Positions 7,643 through 17,282 of a DNA stretch of 35,069 bases are shown piece after piece. Under the pieces are notes generated by a model. It saw only the letters and a program-made list of their open reading frames with translations. It did not search any database and had not been told where the DNA came from. Made by a program: the position numbers and the translations under genes. Positions within the stretch are counted from its first letter, which is position 1. Each line of letters starts with the position of its first letter. The stretch comes from Alphaproteobacteria bacterium (GTDB taxonomy: Bacteria; Pseudomonadota; Alphaproteobacteria; Rhizobiales; JAKIUO01). The stretch lies in assembly GCA_024279115.1 (NCBI GenBank), contig JAJRRW010000084.1, positions 1-35,069 on the forward strand. The letters run 5' to 3'.

Positions 7643-9373
7643 ATGTCGGACACGCAAAAACCTGATCAACGAACTGTGAGCGGCTCAAAGGAGGCTGAAT
7701 TCAGCCTCAATGCGATTTTGACCGCTGCTGGCGAAACAGCCTATTACTGGGACCTGGCCTCAGACCGGATCGTCTGGGCGCCCAATGCGCCAGCAATTCT
7801 CAATGTAAATGACATCAATCTGTTGCGCACCGGCTATGGCTTTGAAACCCTTATTTCGCAGGGCCTGTCAAAATCCCGCCGCGACACCGTACTTGCTTCA
7901 AACCGCAAAATGGATGAGCAAGACGCCCTGTTTTCCATTCAATATGCCCTTGGCAAAAATAAATATGGCAATCCCTTATGGCTTGAAGATCACGGGCGCT
8001 GGACCACGAATGACGCGGGCGAACCGGCCATCGTCAAAGGAGTGGTGCGGCTGATCTGCGAGCGCTATGAAAAAGAGCAGAAACTGGATTTCCTGTCCCG
8101 CCATGACCAACTCACCGGCCAGATCAATCGCGGTGAATTATGGGCAGCGATTTCTGACGCTTTTATACTCAGCTCCAAATCAGATCATGCCTATGCCTTG
8201 TTGATTGTCGGCATCAATAATCTGTTGATGATCAATGATGCCTTTGGATTTGATACGGGCGACGAGGTGATTGCCGCCATTGCCCGCAGACTACGCTCGC
8301 AACTGCGCGACACAGATATTGTCGGGCGCTTTTCCAGTAATAAATTTGGACTATTGCTATCAGAAACAAGCCCCGCCGTCATGGCCAGGACCGCTGAACG
8401 CCTGTTGCGCTCAATCCGTGATGAAGTCATCGAGACCAGTCTTGGGCCCGTTGCCGTGACCGTTTCCATTGGCGGCGTGATGGTGCCAGATCAGGCAGAA
8501 AATGTCTCCGAAGCCTTTGGTTTTGCTCTGGAGGCACTCGCCAAGGCCAAGGCCAAATCCTATGATCTGTTTGTCCCCTTTGATCCTCTCGAAGATAAAA
8601 AAGAGGTCCGCAAACGCAATCGCGACATCGCAGATGAGCTGATTCTCGCCCTTCGTCAGCAGCGTCTGGTTCTGGCCCTGCAGCCAATTGTCAACTCCAA
8701 TACGCTAAAGACCGAAATTCACGAATGTCTTTTACGGATCAAAAAACCTGATGGAGAAATCGTTTCGGGCGGCAATTATATACCGGTGGCCGAAAAGCTT
8801 GGTCTCATCCGTCTCGTCGATTACCGCGTTCTGGAACTGGCCATTGATGTGGCTCGCCATCACCCCGAACTCACCTTGACCATCAATGTATCGGGCCTCA
8901 CCGCCACCGACAATAACTGGCTGGATCTGTTAAGGTCCCTGACCAAGGGCGATTTGTCGTTGACCAACCGGCTGATTATCGAGATCACTGAAACCGCCGC
9001 CATACAAGATGTCGAAGAAAGCTGCCTGTTCGTCAAGCGGGTCAAGGAATTGGGCTGCCGGGTCGCCATGGATGACTTTGGCACGGGCTATAATTCTTTC
9101 CGCAATCTGCAACTACTTGGCATTGACATGGTCAAGATCGATGGCTCTTTCGTCGAAAACATGCTCGAAAACAAAGATGACCAGCTCTTCGTCAAACTGC
9201 TGGCCGATCTTGCCAATGCCTTCAATCTGGAGATGGTCGCAGAATGTGTCGGAGACGAGGAAACCATAAAAATGCTGCGGGATATGGGGGTCAAATATCT
9301 GCAAGGCTATCATCTGGGCAAACCCATTCTCGCCCTGCCAGAGGACTATCGCAAACCGACAAGCGAACAGTAG
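7643..9373 (+). CDS. GGDEF-EAL protein with degenerate GGDEF, probable c-di-GMP phosphodiesterase
   Basis: 576 aa, no signal peptide or membrane helix, so probably cytoplasmic. Residues about 20-150 resemble a PAS-like sensor (AYYWDLASDRIVWAPNAPAI). The GGDEF domain (about 155-315) has the signature replaced by SSNKF at 231-235, so diguanylate cyclase activity is unlikely; it may bind GTP or act as a regulatory domain. The EAL domain (about 330-565) keeps the likely metal and catalytic residues: Glu361 in the ExL motif (read ECL), Asn in TINVSG, Glu in EITE, Asp-Asp in MDDFGTGYNS, Lys in VKIDGSF, Glu in VAECVG and Gln in LQGYHLGKP. Hydrolysis of c-di-GMP to pGpG is therefore the likely activity. 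The Shine-Dalgarno is weak (AAGAAAG). The stop is five bases from that of convergent mutS. Confidence 0.92.
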   Translation: MSDTQKPDQRTVSGSKEAEFSLNAILTAAGETAYYWDLASDRIVWAPNAPAILNVNDINLLRTGYGFETLISQGLSKSRRDTVLASNRKMDEQDALFSIQYALGKNKYGNPLWLEDHGRWTTNDAGEPAIVKGVVRLICERYEKEQKLDFLSRHDQLTGQINRGELWAAISDAFILSSKSDHAYALLIVGINNLLMINDAFGFDTGDEVIAAIARRLRSQLRDTDIVGRFSSNKFGLLLSETSPAVMARTAERLLRSIRDEVIETSLGPVAVTVSIGGVMVPDQAENVSEAFGFALEALAKAKAKSYDLFVPFDPLEDKKEVRKRNRDIADELILALRQQRLVLALQPIVNSNTLKTEIHECLLRIKKPDGEIVSGGNYIPVAEKLGLIRLVDYRVLELAIDVARHHPELTLTINVSGLTATDNNWLDLLRSLTKGDLSLTNRLIIEITETAAIQDVEESCLFVKRVKELGCRVAMDDFGTGYNSFRNLQLLGIDMVKIDGSFVENMLENKDDQLFVKLLADLANAFNLEMVAECVGDEETIKMLRDMGVKYLQGYHLGKPILALPEDYRKPTSEQ

Positions 9374-9378
9374 ATCAC

Positions 9379-12072
9379 TCAGCTGTCTTGCAGATCTTTC
9401 AAGGAATAAAGGGCGTCAAGGGCGTCTTTGGGGGTCATTTCATCGAGGCGAAGATCTTTGAAGGCTTGCTCCAGAGCACTGTCCCTGGTGGTCGGGCGCA
9501 CGCTTTGCGGGCGCGTTGCGGCAAACAAAGGCAGCTCTTCAATCAGTTCGGCTGGCTTTTTGCGATCGCTGGCCTGCTCCAGCAAAGACAAGACTTTTGA
9601 AGCGCGAGCAATAACGCTGGCTGGCAATCCAGCCAGACGCGCCACCTGAATACCATAAGAGCGATCAGCCGTGCCAAAATTCACCTTGTGTAAAAAGATG
9701 ATCTCGTCTTTCCACTCTTTGACATTGACCGTCACATTGGTGGCCCGCGCCAGCTTTTGCGTCAAAGCGGTCAGCTCGTGATAGTGGGTGGCAAACAGGG
9801 CCCGGCATTTATTGATTTCGTGCAGATGTTCGATGGTCGCCCAGGCGATGGACAATCCATCATAGGTCGCCGTCCCGCGGCCGATTTCATCCAGGATCAC
9901 CAGGGAGCGCTCGCTGGCCTGATTGAGAATGGCGGCGGTTTCCACCATCTCCACCATAAAAGTCGAGCGCCCGCGCGCCAGATCATCAGAGGCACCAACC
10001 CGCGAGAACAACCGGTCCACCAGACCGATATGGGCCTTGTTTGCTGGCACAAAACATCCCGCCTGTGCCATCACCGCGATCAGCGCATTTTGCCTCAAAA
10101 AGGTCGATTTACCCGCCATATTGGGACCGGTCAGCACCCATAAACGCCCGCGCTTGTTCTCGCCCTCACCCTCTTCAAGTACACAATCATTTTCGATAAA
10201 TGGCCCGTCATTGCCTTTCACCAGGGCGCTCTCGACAACGGGATGACGCCCCCCTTCAACCGCAAAGGCCAGACTGGTATCGATCCGGGGGCGCACATGG
10301 TTTTGCTCTTCGGCCAATTGCGACAAGCCCCCATAGACATCCAGTTCCGCCAACCCTTGAGCCGCCGCGCCAATCACCGCTTGCGCCGATAAAATGCTGG
10401 CACTCAGATCTGCAAACAGATCCAGCTCGATGGCCAGCGCCCGTTCGCGCGCCGTGGTGATTTCTTGCTCCGCCTTGGACAACTCAACAGTTGTAAAGCG
10501 AACCGCATTGGCCAGCGTTTGCCGGTGCACATAAGTTTCATTAAAGGGCGGCTGCATCAAACGATCGCCATTGGCCGCCGTCACTTCGATAAAAAATCCA
10601 AGCACATTATTGTGGCGCACCTTGAGGCTTTTAATATCGGTATCTTGCACATATCTGGTTTGCAATTCGGCCAGTACCTGTCGGCTTTCATCGCGCAAAC
10701 GACGCACCTCGTCCAATTCGGGCCGATAGCCTTGCTTGATAAAACCACCTTCACGCGCCAAAATTGGCAACTCGTCCACCAGCGCACACGACAAATCATC
10801 AAGCAATCGCTCATCCAGCGCATTCAGGCGCATCACAATGCTGGTCAATGCTTCTGGCAGGATGCATTGAGACAAGCGAGAGGCGATATTGGCCGCTTGC
10901 GCCAATCCGGTCATAACAACGCCCAGATCCCGTGGTCCGCCCCGCGCCACCGACAAGCGCGCGATGGCCCGCGCCATATCCGGGGTCGATTTGAGCGCAC
11001 CGCGCACATCATCACGCAACCTCGTATCCTCAAACAAAAAGGCAATGCCATCAAGCCGTTGCTCTATCAGCTCAACCTCCATCAAGGGGGCCGACAAGCG
11101 CGATGCCAGCTCTCTTGACCCAGCCCCCGTCAACGTCCGGTCCATGGTGCCAAACAGGCTGATTTGACGCTCCCCCTTAAGAGACGACAATAGTTCCAGA
11201 TTGATCCGCGTCGCGGCATCAATCACCATGGTGCCGTGCTGGCCCCGGCGCCGGGGCACCCCAAGCACTGGAAAATGTTCAATCTGGGTAAGCTCCACAT
11301 AGCGCAACAAAGCCGCCGCTGCGGCAAGTTCAAGACGTGAAAAATCGCCAAAACCATCAAGCGCCTCCACCTGCAAATGCTTTTTCAGCTGCGCGGCCCC
11401 CGCCCGACTATCAAATGAAACCGCTGGCTGCGGCGACAAGGTGGCACCGATCTGGACGGCGACAGCCGTGAGATCAAACCCGTCATCATCAAGGCCAAGC
11501 CCCTTGTCACAGAGCAAAATTTCTCGCGGCATCAAACGGATCAGCTCGCCAGCCAGATCGCTGACTTTGACCTCGCAGATTTCGAAGTCGCCGGTTGAAA
11601 TATCAAGGGAGGCCAGCGCCGCGTCGATACCATTTTTAGCGCAAAAAACCGCCGATAAAAAATTGTTGGCACTGTTGTCCAGCAGATTTTCTTCGGTGAT
11701 GGTGCCAGGGGTCACAAGGCGCACCACATCGCGCCGGACCACCGCCTTGGCGCCGCGTTTTTTGGCCTCGGCAGGATCTTCCATCTGCTCGCAAACCGCA
11801 ATCTTGAAACCAGCCTTGATGAGTTTTTGCAAATACTGGTCGGCGGCGCGCACCGGCACCCCGCACATGGGGATGGCGTCCCCCATATGCTTGCCTCTGG
11901 TGGTCAATGTGATGCCAAGGGCCTGCGAGGCTATTTCGGCGTCGCCGAAAAACAGCTCGTAGAAATCTCCCATCCGGTAGAATAACAGACTATCCAGATT
12001 AGCCGCCTTGATCTCCAAAAACTGCGCCATCATGGGCGTTGTCTGGGCATCTGATTTTTTTGCTACTGCCAT
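9379..12072 (-). CDS. mutS: DNA mismatch repair protein MutS
   Basis: Recognises base mismatches and small loops and recruits MutL for methyl- or nick-directed repair. 897 aa, a usual length for the family. The mismatch-reading Phe-x-Glu is at residues 37-39 (GDFYELF). The connector, lever (QGYRPELDEVRRLRDESRQ) and clamp follow. The C-terminal ABC-type ATPase has Walker A GPNMAGKSTFLRQ near residue 648, FMVEMVETAAIL, Walker B LVILDEIGRGTATYDG, and the His switch FATHYHEL. The C-terminal tail ends in DALDALYSLKDLQ, as in other alphaproteobacterial MutS. GGGGG precedes the ATG. It is a single gene, divergent from maeB and convergent with the c-di-GMP gene. No defects seen. Confidence 0.98.
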   Translation of the reverse strand: MAVAKKSDAQTTPMMAQFLEIKAANLDSLLFYRMGDFYELFFGDAEIASQALGITLTTRGKHMGDAIPMCGVPVRAADQYLQKLIKAGFKIAVCEQMEDPAEAKKRGAKAVVRRDVVRLVTPGTITEENLLDNSANNFLSAVFCAKNGIDAALASLDISTGDFEICEVKVSDLAGELIRLMPREILLCDKGLGLDDDGFDLTAVAVQIGATLSPQPAVSFDSRAGAAQLKKHLQVEALDGFGDFSRLELAAAAALLRYVELTQIEHFPVLGVPRRRGQHGTMVIDAATRINLELLSSLKGERQISLFGTMDRTLTGAGSRELASRLSAPLMEVELIEQRLDGIAFLFEDTRLRDDVRGALKSTPDMARAIARLSVARGGPRDLGVVMTGLAQAANIASRLSQCILPEALTSIVMRLNALDERLLDDLSCALVDELPILAREGGFIKQGYRPELDEVRRLRDESRQVLAELQTRYVQDTDIKSLKVRHNNVLGFFIEVTAANGDRLMQPPFNETYVHRQTLANAVRFTTVELSKAEQEITTARERALAIELDLFADLSASILSAQAVIGAAAQGLAELDVYGGLSQLAEEQNHVRPRIDTSLAFAVEGGRHPVVESALVKGNDGPFIENDCVLEEGEGENKRGRLWVLTGPNMAGKSTFLRQNALIAVMAQAGCFVPANKAHIGLVDRLFSRVGASDDLARGRSTFMVEMVETAAILNQASERSLVILDEIGRGTATYDGLSIAWATIEHLHEINKCRALFATHYHELTALTQKLARATNVTVNVKEWKDEIIFLHKVNFGTADRSYGIQVARLAGLPASVIARASKVLSLLEQASDRKKPAELIEELPLFAATRPQSVRPTTRDSALEQAFKDLRLDEMTPKDALDALYSLKDLQDS

Positions 12073-12274
12073 AGGCCCCCGTCAAACCATGTCGTTTATT
12101 GCCAACACATAACCTATTGCAGCGGGCAACAAAAAGAGAAAATGGAATATGCACCCCATTCCTCTTGACGGCCATTGATTTCGTGTCTTCTCTATGGTTG
12201 AGATTTGCACAGGCTGGTCCTATGTTGAACTCGAAATATTTGACAATAAAACCAAAATGATACGCGAGAATAAT

Positions 12275-14554
12275 ATGCCATCACGCAAAGACAAACTTGG
12301 ATGTACTGACGAAGACGCCCTTCATTTCCACACCATGGACGGCAAGCCGGGCAAGCTGGAAATCTGCCCCACCAAACCCATGGCAACACAGCGCGACCTG
12401 TCTTTGGCCTATTCTCCAGGGGTCGCGGCCCCCGTGCGCGCCATCGCGCAAGATCCCGGCAAAGCCTATGACTATACCAACAAGGGTAATCTGGTTGCCG
12501 TGATCACCAATGGCACCGCCATTCTTGGACTTGGAGATTTGGGCGCATTGGCAGCAAAGCCGGTGATGGAAGGCAAGGCCGTCTTGTTCAAGCGCTTTGC
12601 CGATGTCGACAGTATCGATATTGAAATTGATACCACAGACGCCGAGCAGTGTATCAATTCGGTGCGCTATCTCGGCCCCAGCTTTGGCGGCATCAATCTC
12701 GAAGACATCAGCGCCCCCGATTGTTTCATCATCGAACAAGAACTGCGCGAAGTGATGGATATTCCGGTCTTTCATGACGATCAGCACGGCACGGCGATCA
12801 TCTCGGCTGCCGGTCTCATCAACGCCATTGATCTCACGGGGCGCAACATCAAAGACATCCGCATGGTGGTGAACGGCGCGGGCGCTGCGGCCATTGCCTG
12901 CATTGAACTGGCCAAGAGCATGGGCGTGCCCCACAATCATGTGACTTTGTGCGACAGCAAAGGCGTCATCTACAAGGGACGCAAAGAGGGCATGAACCAG
13001 TGGAAATCCGCCCATGCCATCGAAACGGATGACCGCACCCTCACCGACGCCATGACCGGCGCCGATGTGCTTTATGGCCTGTCCGTTGCCGGAGCTATTT
13101 CTGCGCAGATGGTGGACAAAATGGCCAAACGGCCCATTATTTTCGCCATGGCCAATCCCGATCCTGAAATCACTCCTGAAGAAGTGCTGGCCATCCGCCC
13201 CGACGCCATCATGGCAACCGGGCGCTCTGATTATCCCAATCAGGTCAATAATGTACTGGGCTTTCCCTATATATTTCGCGGCGCCCTTGATGTGCGCGCC
13301 AGCGCTATTAATGATGCCATGAAGATTGCCGCCGCCCGCGCTCTTGCCGAACTGGCCCGCGAAGATGTGCCAGACGAGGTGGCCGTCGCCTATGAGGGCG
13401 CACGTCCTCAATATGGTCCAGAATATATTATCCCGGCACCTTTTGACCCTCGCTTGATCCACAAAATTCCCGTCGCCGTCGCCAGAGCGGCCATGGATAC
13501 CGGCGTTGCCAACAAGCTGATTGTCGATATGGACGCCTATGAAGCCCGCCTGTCCGGTCGCCTTGATCCCGCCGCCTCTATCTTGCAAACGATCTTTGCC
13601 AAGGTCAGGCGCGACCCCAAGCGGGTGGTGTTTGCCGAGGGAGAAGAGGAACAGGTGGTGCATGCTGCCAACGCCTTTTTGAACGCTGGTCTTGGCCAGC
13701 CAGTGCTGGTCGGGCGTGCCGAAAAAATCGAACAGGCCTTTGAAAAAGCCGGCATCAAGCGCCCCGCAGAAATCGAAATTCAAGCCGTCGAAGCGGGAGA
13801 AGGCAACAAGCAATATGTTGACTTTTTCTATGAGCGCAATTGGCGCAAGGGCTTTTTATATCGCGATTGCGCCCGCCTGGTGCGCCTTGATCGCAATGTG
13901 TTCTCGTCGTGCATGGTGGGCATGGGACATGCCGATGCCATGGTCACGGGCCTCACCCGCAACTGGTATATCTCCTATAAAAATGTCCAATATGCCCTTG
14001 ATCAAAAACCCGGCCGCACGGTTATTGGAGTTACCCTTGCCATCAATAAGGGGCGCACCGTATTGCTGGCAGACACGGCCATTCACGAAACCCCCAACCC
14101 AGAACAACTCGCTGACATCGCCATCGAAGCCGCCAGAGCAGCGCGCCGTTTTGGCTATGAACCCCGCGTCGCCATGCTGGCCTATTCAACCTTTGGCTAT
14201 CCCAAGGGACAAAGCGCCGGGCGCATGAAAGAGGCGATCAAAATTCTTGATCATCGCGGTGTCAATTTTGAATATGACGGAGAAATGGCTGCTGACGTCG
14301 CCCTCTCTTCCAAAGCCATGGCACTCTATCCCAATTGCCGCTTGTCCCAACCGGCCAATGTGCTGGTCATGCCGGGCTGGAACTCGTCCTCGGTGTCCAT
14401 GAAAATGCTGGAGACCCTGGGCGGCAGCACCGTCATCGGGCCTATGTTGGTGGGGCTTGAAAAACCGGTGCAAATCGCCAATTTTGGAGCCAGTGACAGC
14501 GATCTGGTGAATCTGGCTGCCATCGCCGCCTATGATGCCGCCGACAACAGCTAG
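12275..14554 (+). CDS. maeB: NADP-dependent malic enzyme fused to phosphotransacetylase-like domain
   Basis: Oxidatively decarboxylates malate to pyruvate with NAD(P)H formation. The frame is open from 12194, but the ATG at 12275 ([19 protein letters not shown]) fits the family start and gives 759 aa, the length of the rhizobial TME/DME enzymes. The N-terminal malic domain shows [35 protein letters not shown], the Lys in [13 protein letters not shown] and the metal-binding FHDDQHGTA. The NAD(P) domain shows [12 protein letters not shown] and [14 protein letters not shown]. From about residue 430 a phosphotransacetylase-like domain follows ([35 protein letters not shown]), which in characterised relatives lacks acetyl-transfer activity and may bind acetyl-CoA as effector. 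Links the glyoxylate-shunt product malate to pyruvate. NADP over NAD preference is by family only. Confidence 0.95.
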   Translation: MPSRKDKLGCTDEDALHFHTMDGKPGKLEICPTKPMATQRDLSLAYSPGVAAPVRAIAQDPGKAYDYTNKGNLVAVITNGTAILGLGDLGALAAKPVMEGKAVLFKRFADVDSIDIEIDTTDAEQCINSVRYLGPSFGGINLEDISAPDCFIIEQELREVMDIPVFHDDQHGTAIISAAGLINAIDLTGRNIKDIRMVVNGAGAAAIACIELAKSMGVPHNHVTLCDSKGVIYKGRKEGMNQWKSAHAIETDDRTLTDAMTGADVLYGLSVAGAISAQMVDKMAKRPIIFAMANPDPEITPEEVLAIRPDAIMATGRSDYPNQVNNVLGFPYIFRGALDVRASAINDAMKIAAARALAELAREDVPDEVAVAYEGARPQYGPEYIIPAPFDPRLIHKIPVAVARAAMDTGVANKLIVDMDAYEARLSGRLDPAASILQTIFAKVRRDPKRVVFAEGEEEQVVHAANAFLNAGLGQPVLVGRAEKIEQAFEKAGIKRPAEIEIQAVEAGEGNKQYVDFFYERNWRKGFLYRDCARLVRLDRNVFSSCMVGMGHADAMVTGLTRNWYISYKNVQYALDQKPGRTVIGVTLAINKGRTVLLADTAIHETPNPEQLADIAIEAARAARRFGYEPRVAMLAYSTFGYPKGQSAGRMKEAIKILDHRGVNFEYDGEMAADVALSSKAMALYPNCRLSQPANVLVMPGWNSSSVSMKMLETLGGSTVIGPMLVGLEKPVQIANFGASDSDLVNLAAIAAYDAADNS

Positions 14555-14588
14555 AAAGATTGGGTCGTGTCTCATTTTAACTATTAAA

Positions 14589-14713
14589 GCGCCCCGGACC
14601 AGCAAAATTGCGGGAGCGGTTTTGTGCCGAGCCGGGGCAAAGGGGCGCATGCACGAAGGGTTTGCCTGTTTGCCCCTGGATCCCGGGGCAAGCCCGGGAA
14701 GCGAACTATTTCA
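14589..14713. repeat. Dispersed structured intergenic repeat, copy A
   Basis: This 125-bp element between maeB and the GST gene has a second copy at 33471-33593 in the same orientation. By hand alignment about 98 of the first 110 positions agree without gaps. Both copies keep nested inverted repeats: GCGCCCC with GGGGCGC (14589-14595/14642-14648), GCCCCGG with CCGGGGC (14591-14597/14632-14638), and CCCGGG-gcaag-CCCGGG near the right end. The left flanks also share GGTCGTG and a T/A-rich stretch. The element encodes no plausible protein; open frames through it on the minus strand (reading MRPFAPxRHKTxPA) are by-products. It looks like a non-autonomous dispersed repeat of the kind seen in alphaproteobacterial genomes. 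Confidence 0.8.
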
Positions 14714-14794
14714 AACGCAGACACTATTAAAATTTGACAAACTCAACGTAATCGTTCTATTTTTGTTCTTGATCAGAAACGCAAGGAACCTGAC

Positions 14795-15505
14795 ATGCTT
14801 GAACTTCATCAGTTTCGCAAACAGTTCGACCTTCCCAACCCCAGTCCCTTTTGTATAAAAGTCGAGGCTTTTCTGCGCCTTGCCGGTATAGAATATGAGA
14901 CCCAACTGGTCACGGATCCTGGCAAAGGCCCCAATGGCAAGGCGCCGTGGATCATTGATGAGGGCAATACCATTCCCGACAGCCGCTTTATCATTGATTA
15001 TCTAAACCGCAAGCATGGCGATCCGCTGAAAGGTGATCTAAGCGACCAACAACTCGCTCACCACCATGCTTTGGGGCGCATGCTCGATGAAAGTACCTAT
15101 TGGGCCATGGTCTATGAGCGCTGGATCATCCCTGAAAATGCCCCGACCATCAAAGAAGCCTTTTTTGGCTCCCTGCCCGCTCCCGTGCGCAAACTGGTTT
15201 TTATCGTCGCCCAGCGCGGCGTCAAACGGTCATTGCATGGGCAAGGCACCGGGCGTTTGTCAAATGACGAGATATGCCATCTGGCCAAAACAGATATGGA
15301 TGCCCTGTCTCTCATTTTGGGTGATCAGCCCTATTTCGGCGGGAAAAAAGCCGCCGAGATCGACACAACGACCATGGCCTATATTGCCAGCTTTATAAAA
15401 TCGCCTGTCAAGTCAGCGATCCAGGATCACCTCAAAACAAAAGACAATCTTGTTGCCTATCATCAACGCATGATGAAAGAGGTGTTTCCCGAATTTGCTG
15501 CGTAA
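14795..15505 (+). CDS. Glutathione S-transferase family protein (Fax/metaxin-like)
   Basis: 236 aa with a thioredoxin-like N-terminal domain (MLELHQFRKQFDLPNPSPFC, then IKVEAFLRLAGIEYE) and a helical C-terminal GST domain (about 90-225; ILGDQPYFGGKKAAEIDTTT is the typical segment before the last helices). SPFC at the active-site turn and the KAPWIID motif followed by DSRFIIDYL are typical of the Failed-axon-connections/metaxin-like GST group that bacteria also carry. Substrates are unknown; a glutathione-linked role is inferred only from the fold. AAGGA precedes the ATG with good spacing. It stands alone after the dispersed repeat and ends in a strong terminator shared with the convergent chemoreceptor gene. 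Confidence 0.85.
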   Translation: MLELHQFRKQFDLPNPSPFCIKVEAFLRLAGIEYETQLVTDPGKGPNGKAPWIIDEGNTIPDSRFIIDYLNRKHGDPLKGDLSDQQLAHHHALGRMLDESTYWAMVYERWIIPENAPTIKEAFFGSLPAPVRKLVFIVAQRGVKRSLHGQGTGRLSNDEICHLAKTDMDALSLILGDQPYFGGKKAAEIDTTTMAYIASFIKSPVKSAIQDHLKTKDNLVAYHQRMMKEVFPEFAA

Positions 15506-15508
15506 AAC

Positions 15509-15550
15509 GAACAAGGGGACCTGAAATGCTTCAGGCCCCCTTGTTCAATT
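15509..15550 (+). terminator. Strong Rho-independent terminator after the GST gene
   Basis: GAACAAGGGG (15509-15518) pairs with CCCCTTGTTC (15537-15546) and, after one A/C mismatch, CCTGAA (15520-15525) pairs with TTCAGG (15530-15535) over a four-base loop. AATTTT follows on the plus strand. On the other strand the stem is followed by GTTTTACG, so it may serve the convergent chemoreceptor gene as well. Confidence 0.85.
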
Positions 15551-15607
15551 TTACGAAAAGCCTGGATCATAAGACCGCTAAATAGGCCGCTAAGTGGCTT
15601 TTGGCGA

Positions 15608-16954
15608 TTACGCCGCTTTGACCTTTGCAAGGAACGTGTCGACACTTTCGCCCAATTGCTCGCCCTGCGCCGAAAGGTCTTGCACCGAAACCAGCAAATC
15701 ATCTGCGGCTGCCGAGCTATCAGCCGCGGCAGCTGAAACATTGATGATATTTTCGGTAATCAGGCTGGTTCCTTGAGCTGCATCCTGGGCGCTGCGGGCA
15801 ATTTCGCTGGCAGCGGCATTTTGCTCATCCACCGCAGCCGACACAGCAACCGTTGCTTCATTGATCTCGCCGATCGCTTCGCCAATGGTGGCAATGGCGG
15901 TCACCGCATCATTGGTTTCCGTCTGCACGCGCTGGATATGATCGGAAATATCCTGGGTTGCCTTGGCGGTCTGATTGGCCAGCGATTTAACCTCTTGGGC
16001 GACCACCGCAAAGCCTTTGCCAGCGTCCCCGGCTCTGGCTGCTTCAATGGTTGCATTGAGCGCCAGCAAATTGGTTTGCTCGGCAATATCTTGAATGAGC
16101 ACCGTCACTTCGGATATTTTTTCGGCGGCCTGCGCCAGATTGCGGATCTGCTCATTGGCACTATCAGCTTTGCTCACAGCATCATTGGCACGCTCGCTCG
16201 AATGGCCTAGCTGACGGCTGATTTCGGTGATGGAACTGGTCAGCTCTTCAGCTGCTGCTGCGACCGTTTCCACATTGCTCGTGGCCATACCAGCCGCATC
16301 AGAGACCTGCCCGGTACGTGCACTGTTTTCCGCCGCCACCTCTTTCATGGAGTTGGCCGTTGCGTGCATCTGGTTGGTTGCTTCGCCAATTCCTTGCGCA
16401 ATTGATCCAATGCTTTGCTCGAAATTAACGGAAAGCTGCTGCAAGGTCCGCTCTTTCTCGGCCTCCCCTTCCTGCAGATAAATCGAGATCGCAAAATCCA
16501 TATCCAGCATGGCCGCTTTGGTAACTGCGCGTATCGCTTCTTGGCGCTTTGCAACATTGCCAGCTCCAAACCGACTGGAGAATTGCTCCGACAAAATAGC
16601 CGTCAGCTCTCCAAGGATCATCGAATATCCAGCAATATACCAGCGAGGCTCAAGACCGATTCTATGATGGGTCATGCCGATACGTTGCACTGCCGAGACA
16701 TAGCTTTCATCAAAGCGACCGGTCAAAATATTGGCCCAATGGCTTGCTTGAGCAGTCTTGGCTCCCTCAATCATCGCGTTGGATGAAAACATGCTGGCGA
16801 CTTCGGGGTAGCTGGACATGTGATCATAAAAAGCTCCCAGAATACGAGGCAGTTCCGGCTCCAGGATTGGTTTGATTTCAGCGAGTAGCTCTCTGGTCTT
16901 TTGATCGATTCTCAAGAATTGTAGACGTTGATCAAGCTGAATATCATTGGTCAT
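15608..16954 (-). CDS. Soluble globin-coupled methyl-accepting chemotaxis transducer
   Basis: 448 aa, no transmembrane segment, so a cytoplasmic receptor. Residues 1 to about 165 form a protoglobin sensor domain: [15 protein letters not shown], then [18 protein letters not shown], in which His96 or His97 is the expected proximal haem ligand, as in HemAT. Residues about 185-445 form an MCP signalling domain with the conserved hairpin tip [20 protein letters not shown] followed by [15 protein letters not shown], which contacts CheA/CheW. The likely role is oxygen (or other gas) sensing for aerotaxis. AGGGG lies upstream of the ATG. No che genes are in the window, so it must signal to a cluster elsewhere. 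Family assignment is firm; the ligand is by analogy. Confidence 0.93.
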   Translation of the reverse strand: MTNDIQLDQRLQFLRIDQKTRELLAEIKPILEPELPRILGAFYDHMSSYPEVASMFSSNAMIEGAKTAQASHWANILTGRFDESYVSAVQRIGMTHHRIGLEPRWYIAGYSMILGELTAILSEQFSSRFGAGNVAKRQEAIRAVTKAAMLDMDFAISIYLQEGEAEKERTLQQLSVNFEQSIGSIAQGIGEATNQMHATANSMKEVAAENSARTGQVSDAAGMATSNVETVAAAAEELTSSITEISRQLGHSSERANDAVSKADSANEQIRNLAQAAEKISEVTVLIQDIAEQTNLLALNATIEAARAGDAGKGFAVVAQEVKSLANQTAKATQDISDHIQRVQTETNDAVTAIATIGEAIGEINEATVAVSAAVDEQNAAASEIARSAQDAAQGTSLITENIINVSAAAADSSAAADDLLVSVQDLSAQGEQLGESVDTFLAKVKAA

Positions 16955-16985
16955 GGATCGCCCCTGCTTTTGATTGTATGTTGGT

Positions 16986-17013
16986 TTTATACACTCTATG
17001 AGAGAATGGTTAA
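16986..17013 (-). promoter_or_regulatory. Possible promoter of the globin-coupled receptor gene
   Basis: On the minus strand TTAACC (17008-17013) and TATAAA (16986-16991) are 16 bp apart and 32 bp or more upstream of the ATG at 16954. The -10 box is good, the -35 weak. The rest of the gap 16955-17282 holds only the cytochrome terminator and no convincing gene. Confidence 0.3.
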
Positions 17014-17204
17014 CGAAATATGACCATCAAACAAGCTCTCTATCGACACCTGCTAGGCGTCACAATGAATGATTCTCGATTACCAAGCCGTTAAATCTTA
17101 CTAGCGAATTACAAGTTATATCAAGAGACATGAACCGGGCACTCAAGGCTGTTACCCGACACGCTCAACATCAAACAACACCGACCAAAACTTGTAAAAG
17201 GCAA

Positions 17205-17234
17205 ACAAAAAGGCCCGGGGATTTCCCGGGCCTT
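17205..17234 (-). terminator. Rho-independent terminator of the cytochrome c gene
   Basis: AAGGCCCGGG (17210-17219) and CCCGGGCCTT (17225-17234) form a perfect 10-bp stem with a 5-nt loop. Read on the minus strand the stem is followed by TTTTTGTTTG, about 50 bp after the cytochrome stop codon. A textbook terminator. Confidence 0.9.
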
Positions 17235-17282
17235 CAAAATGATCAAAGGAGATGAACTCTCCCTCGTTGGGTCTTTGCAGAT

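Noticed and set aside
12281-13813. A 510-codon open frame on the minus strand
   Set aside because: It lies entirely antisense to maeB, whose domains are unmistakable; its His/Gly/Ile-rich composition is typical of a shadow frame.
14186-14650. A 154-codon minus-strand frame starting inside repeat A, with a similar peptide start in repeat B
   Set aside because: The shared MRPFAPxRHKTxPA peptide is only the translation of the dispersed repeat; the rest is antisense to maeB.
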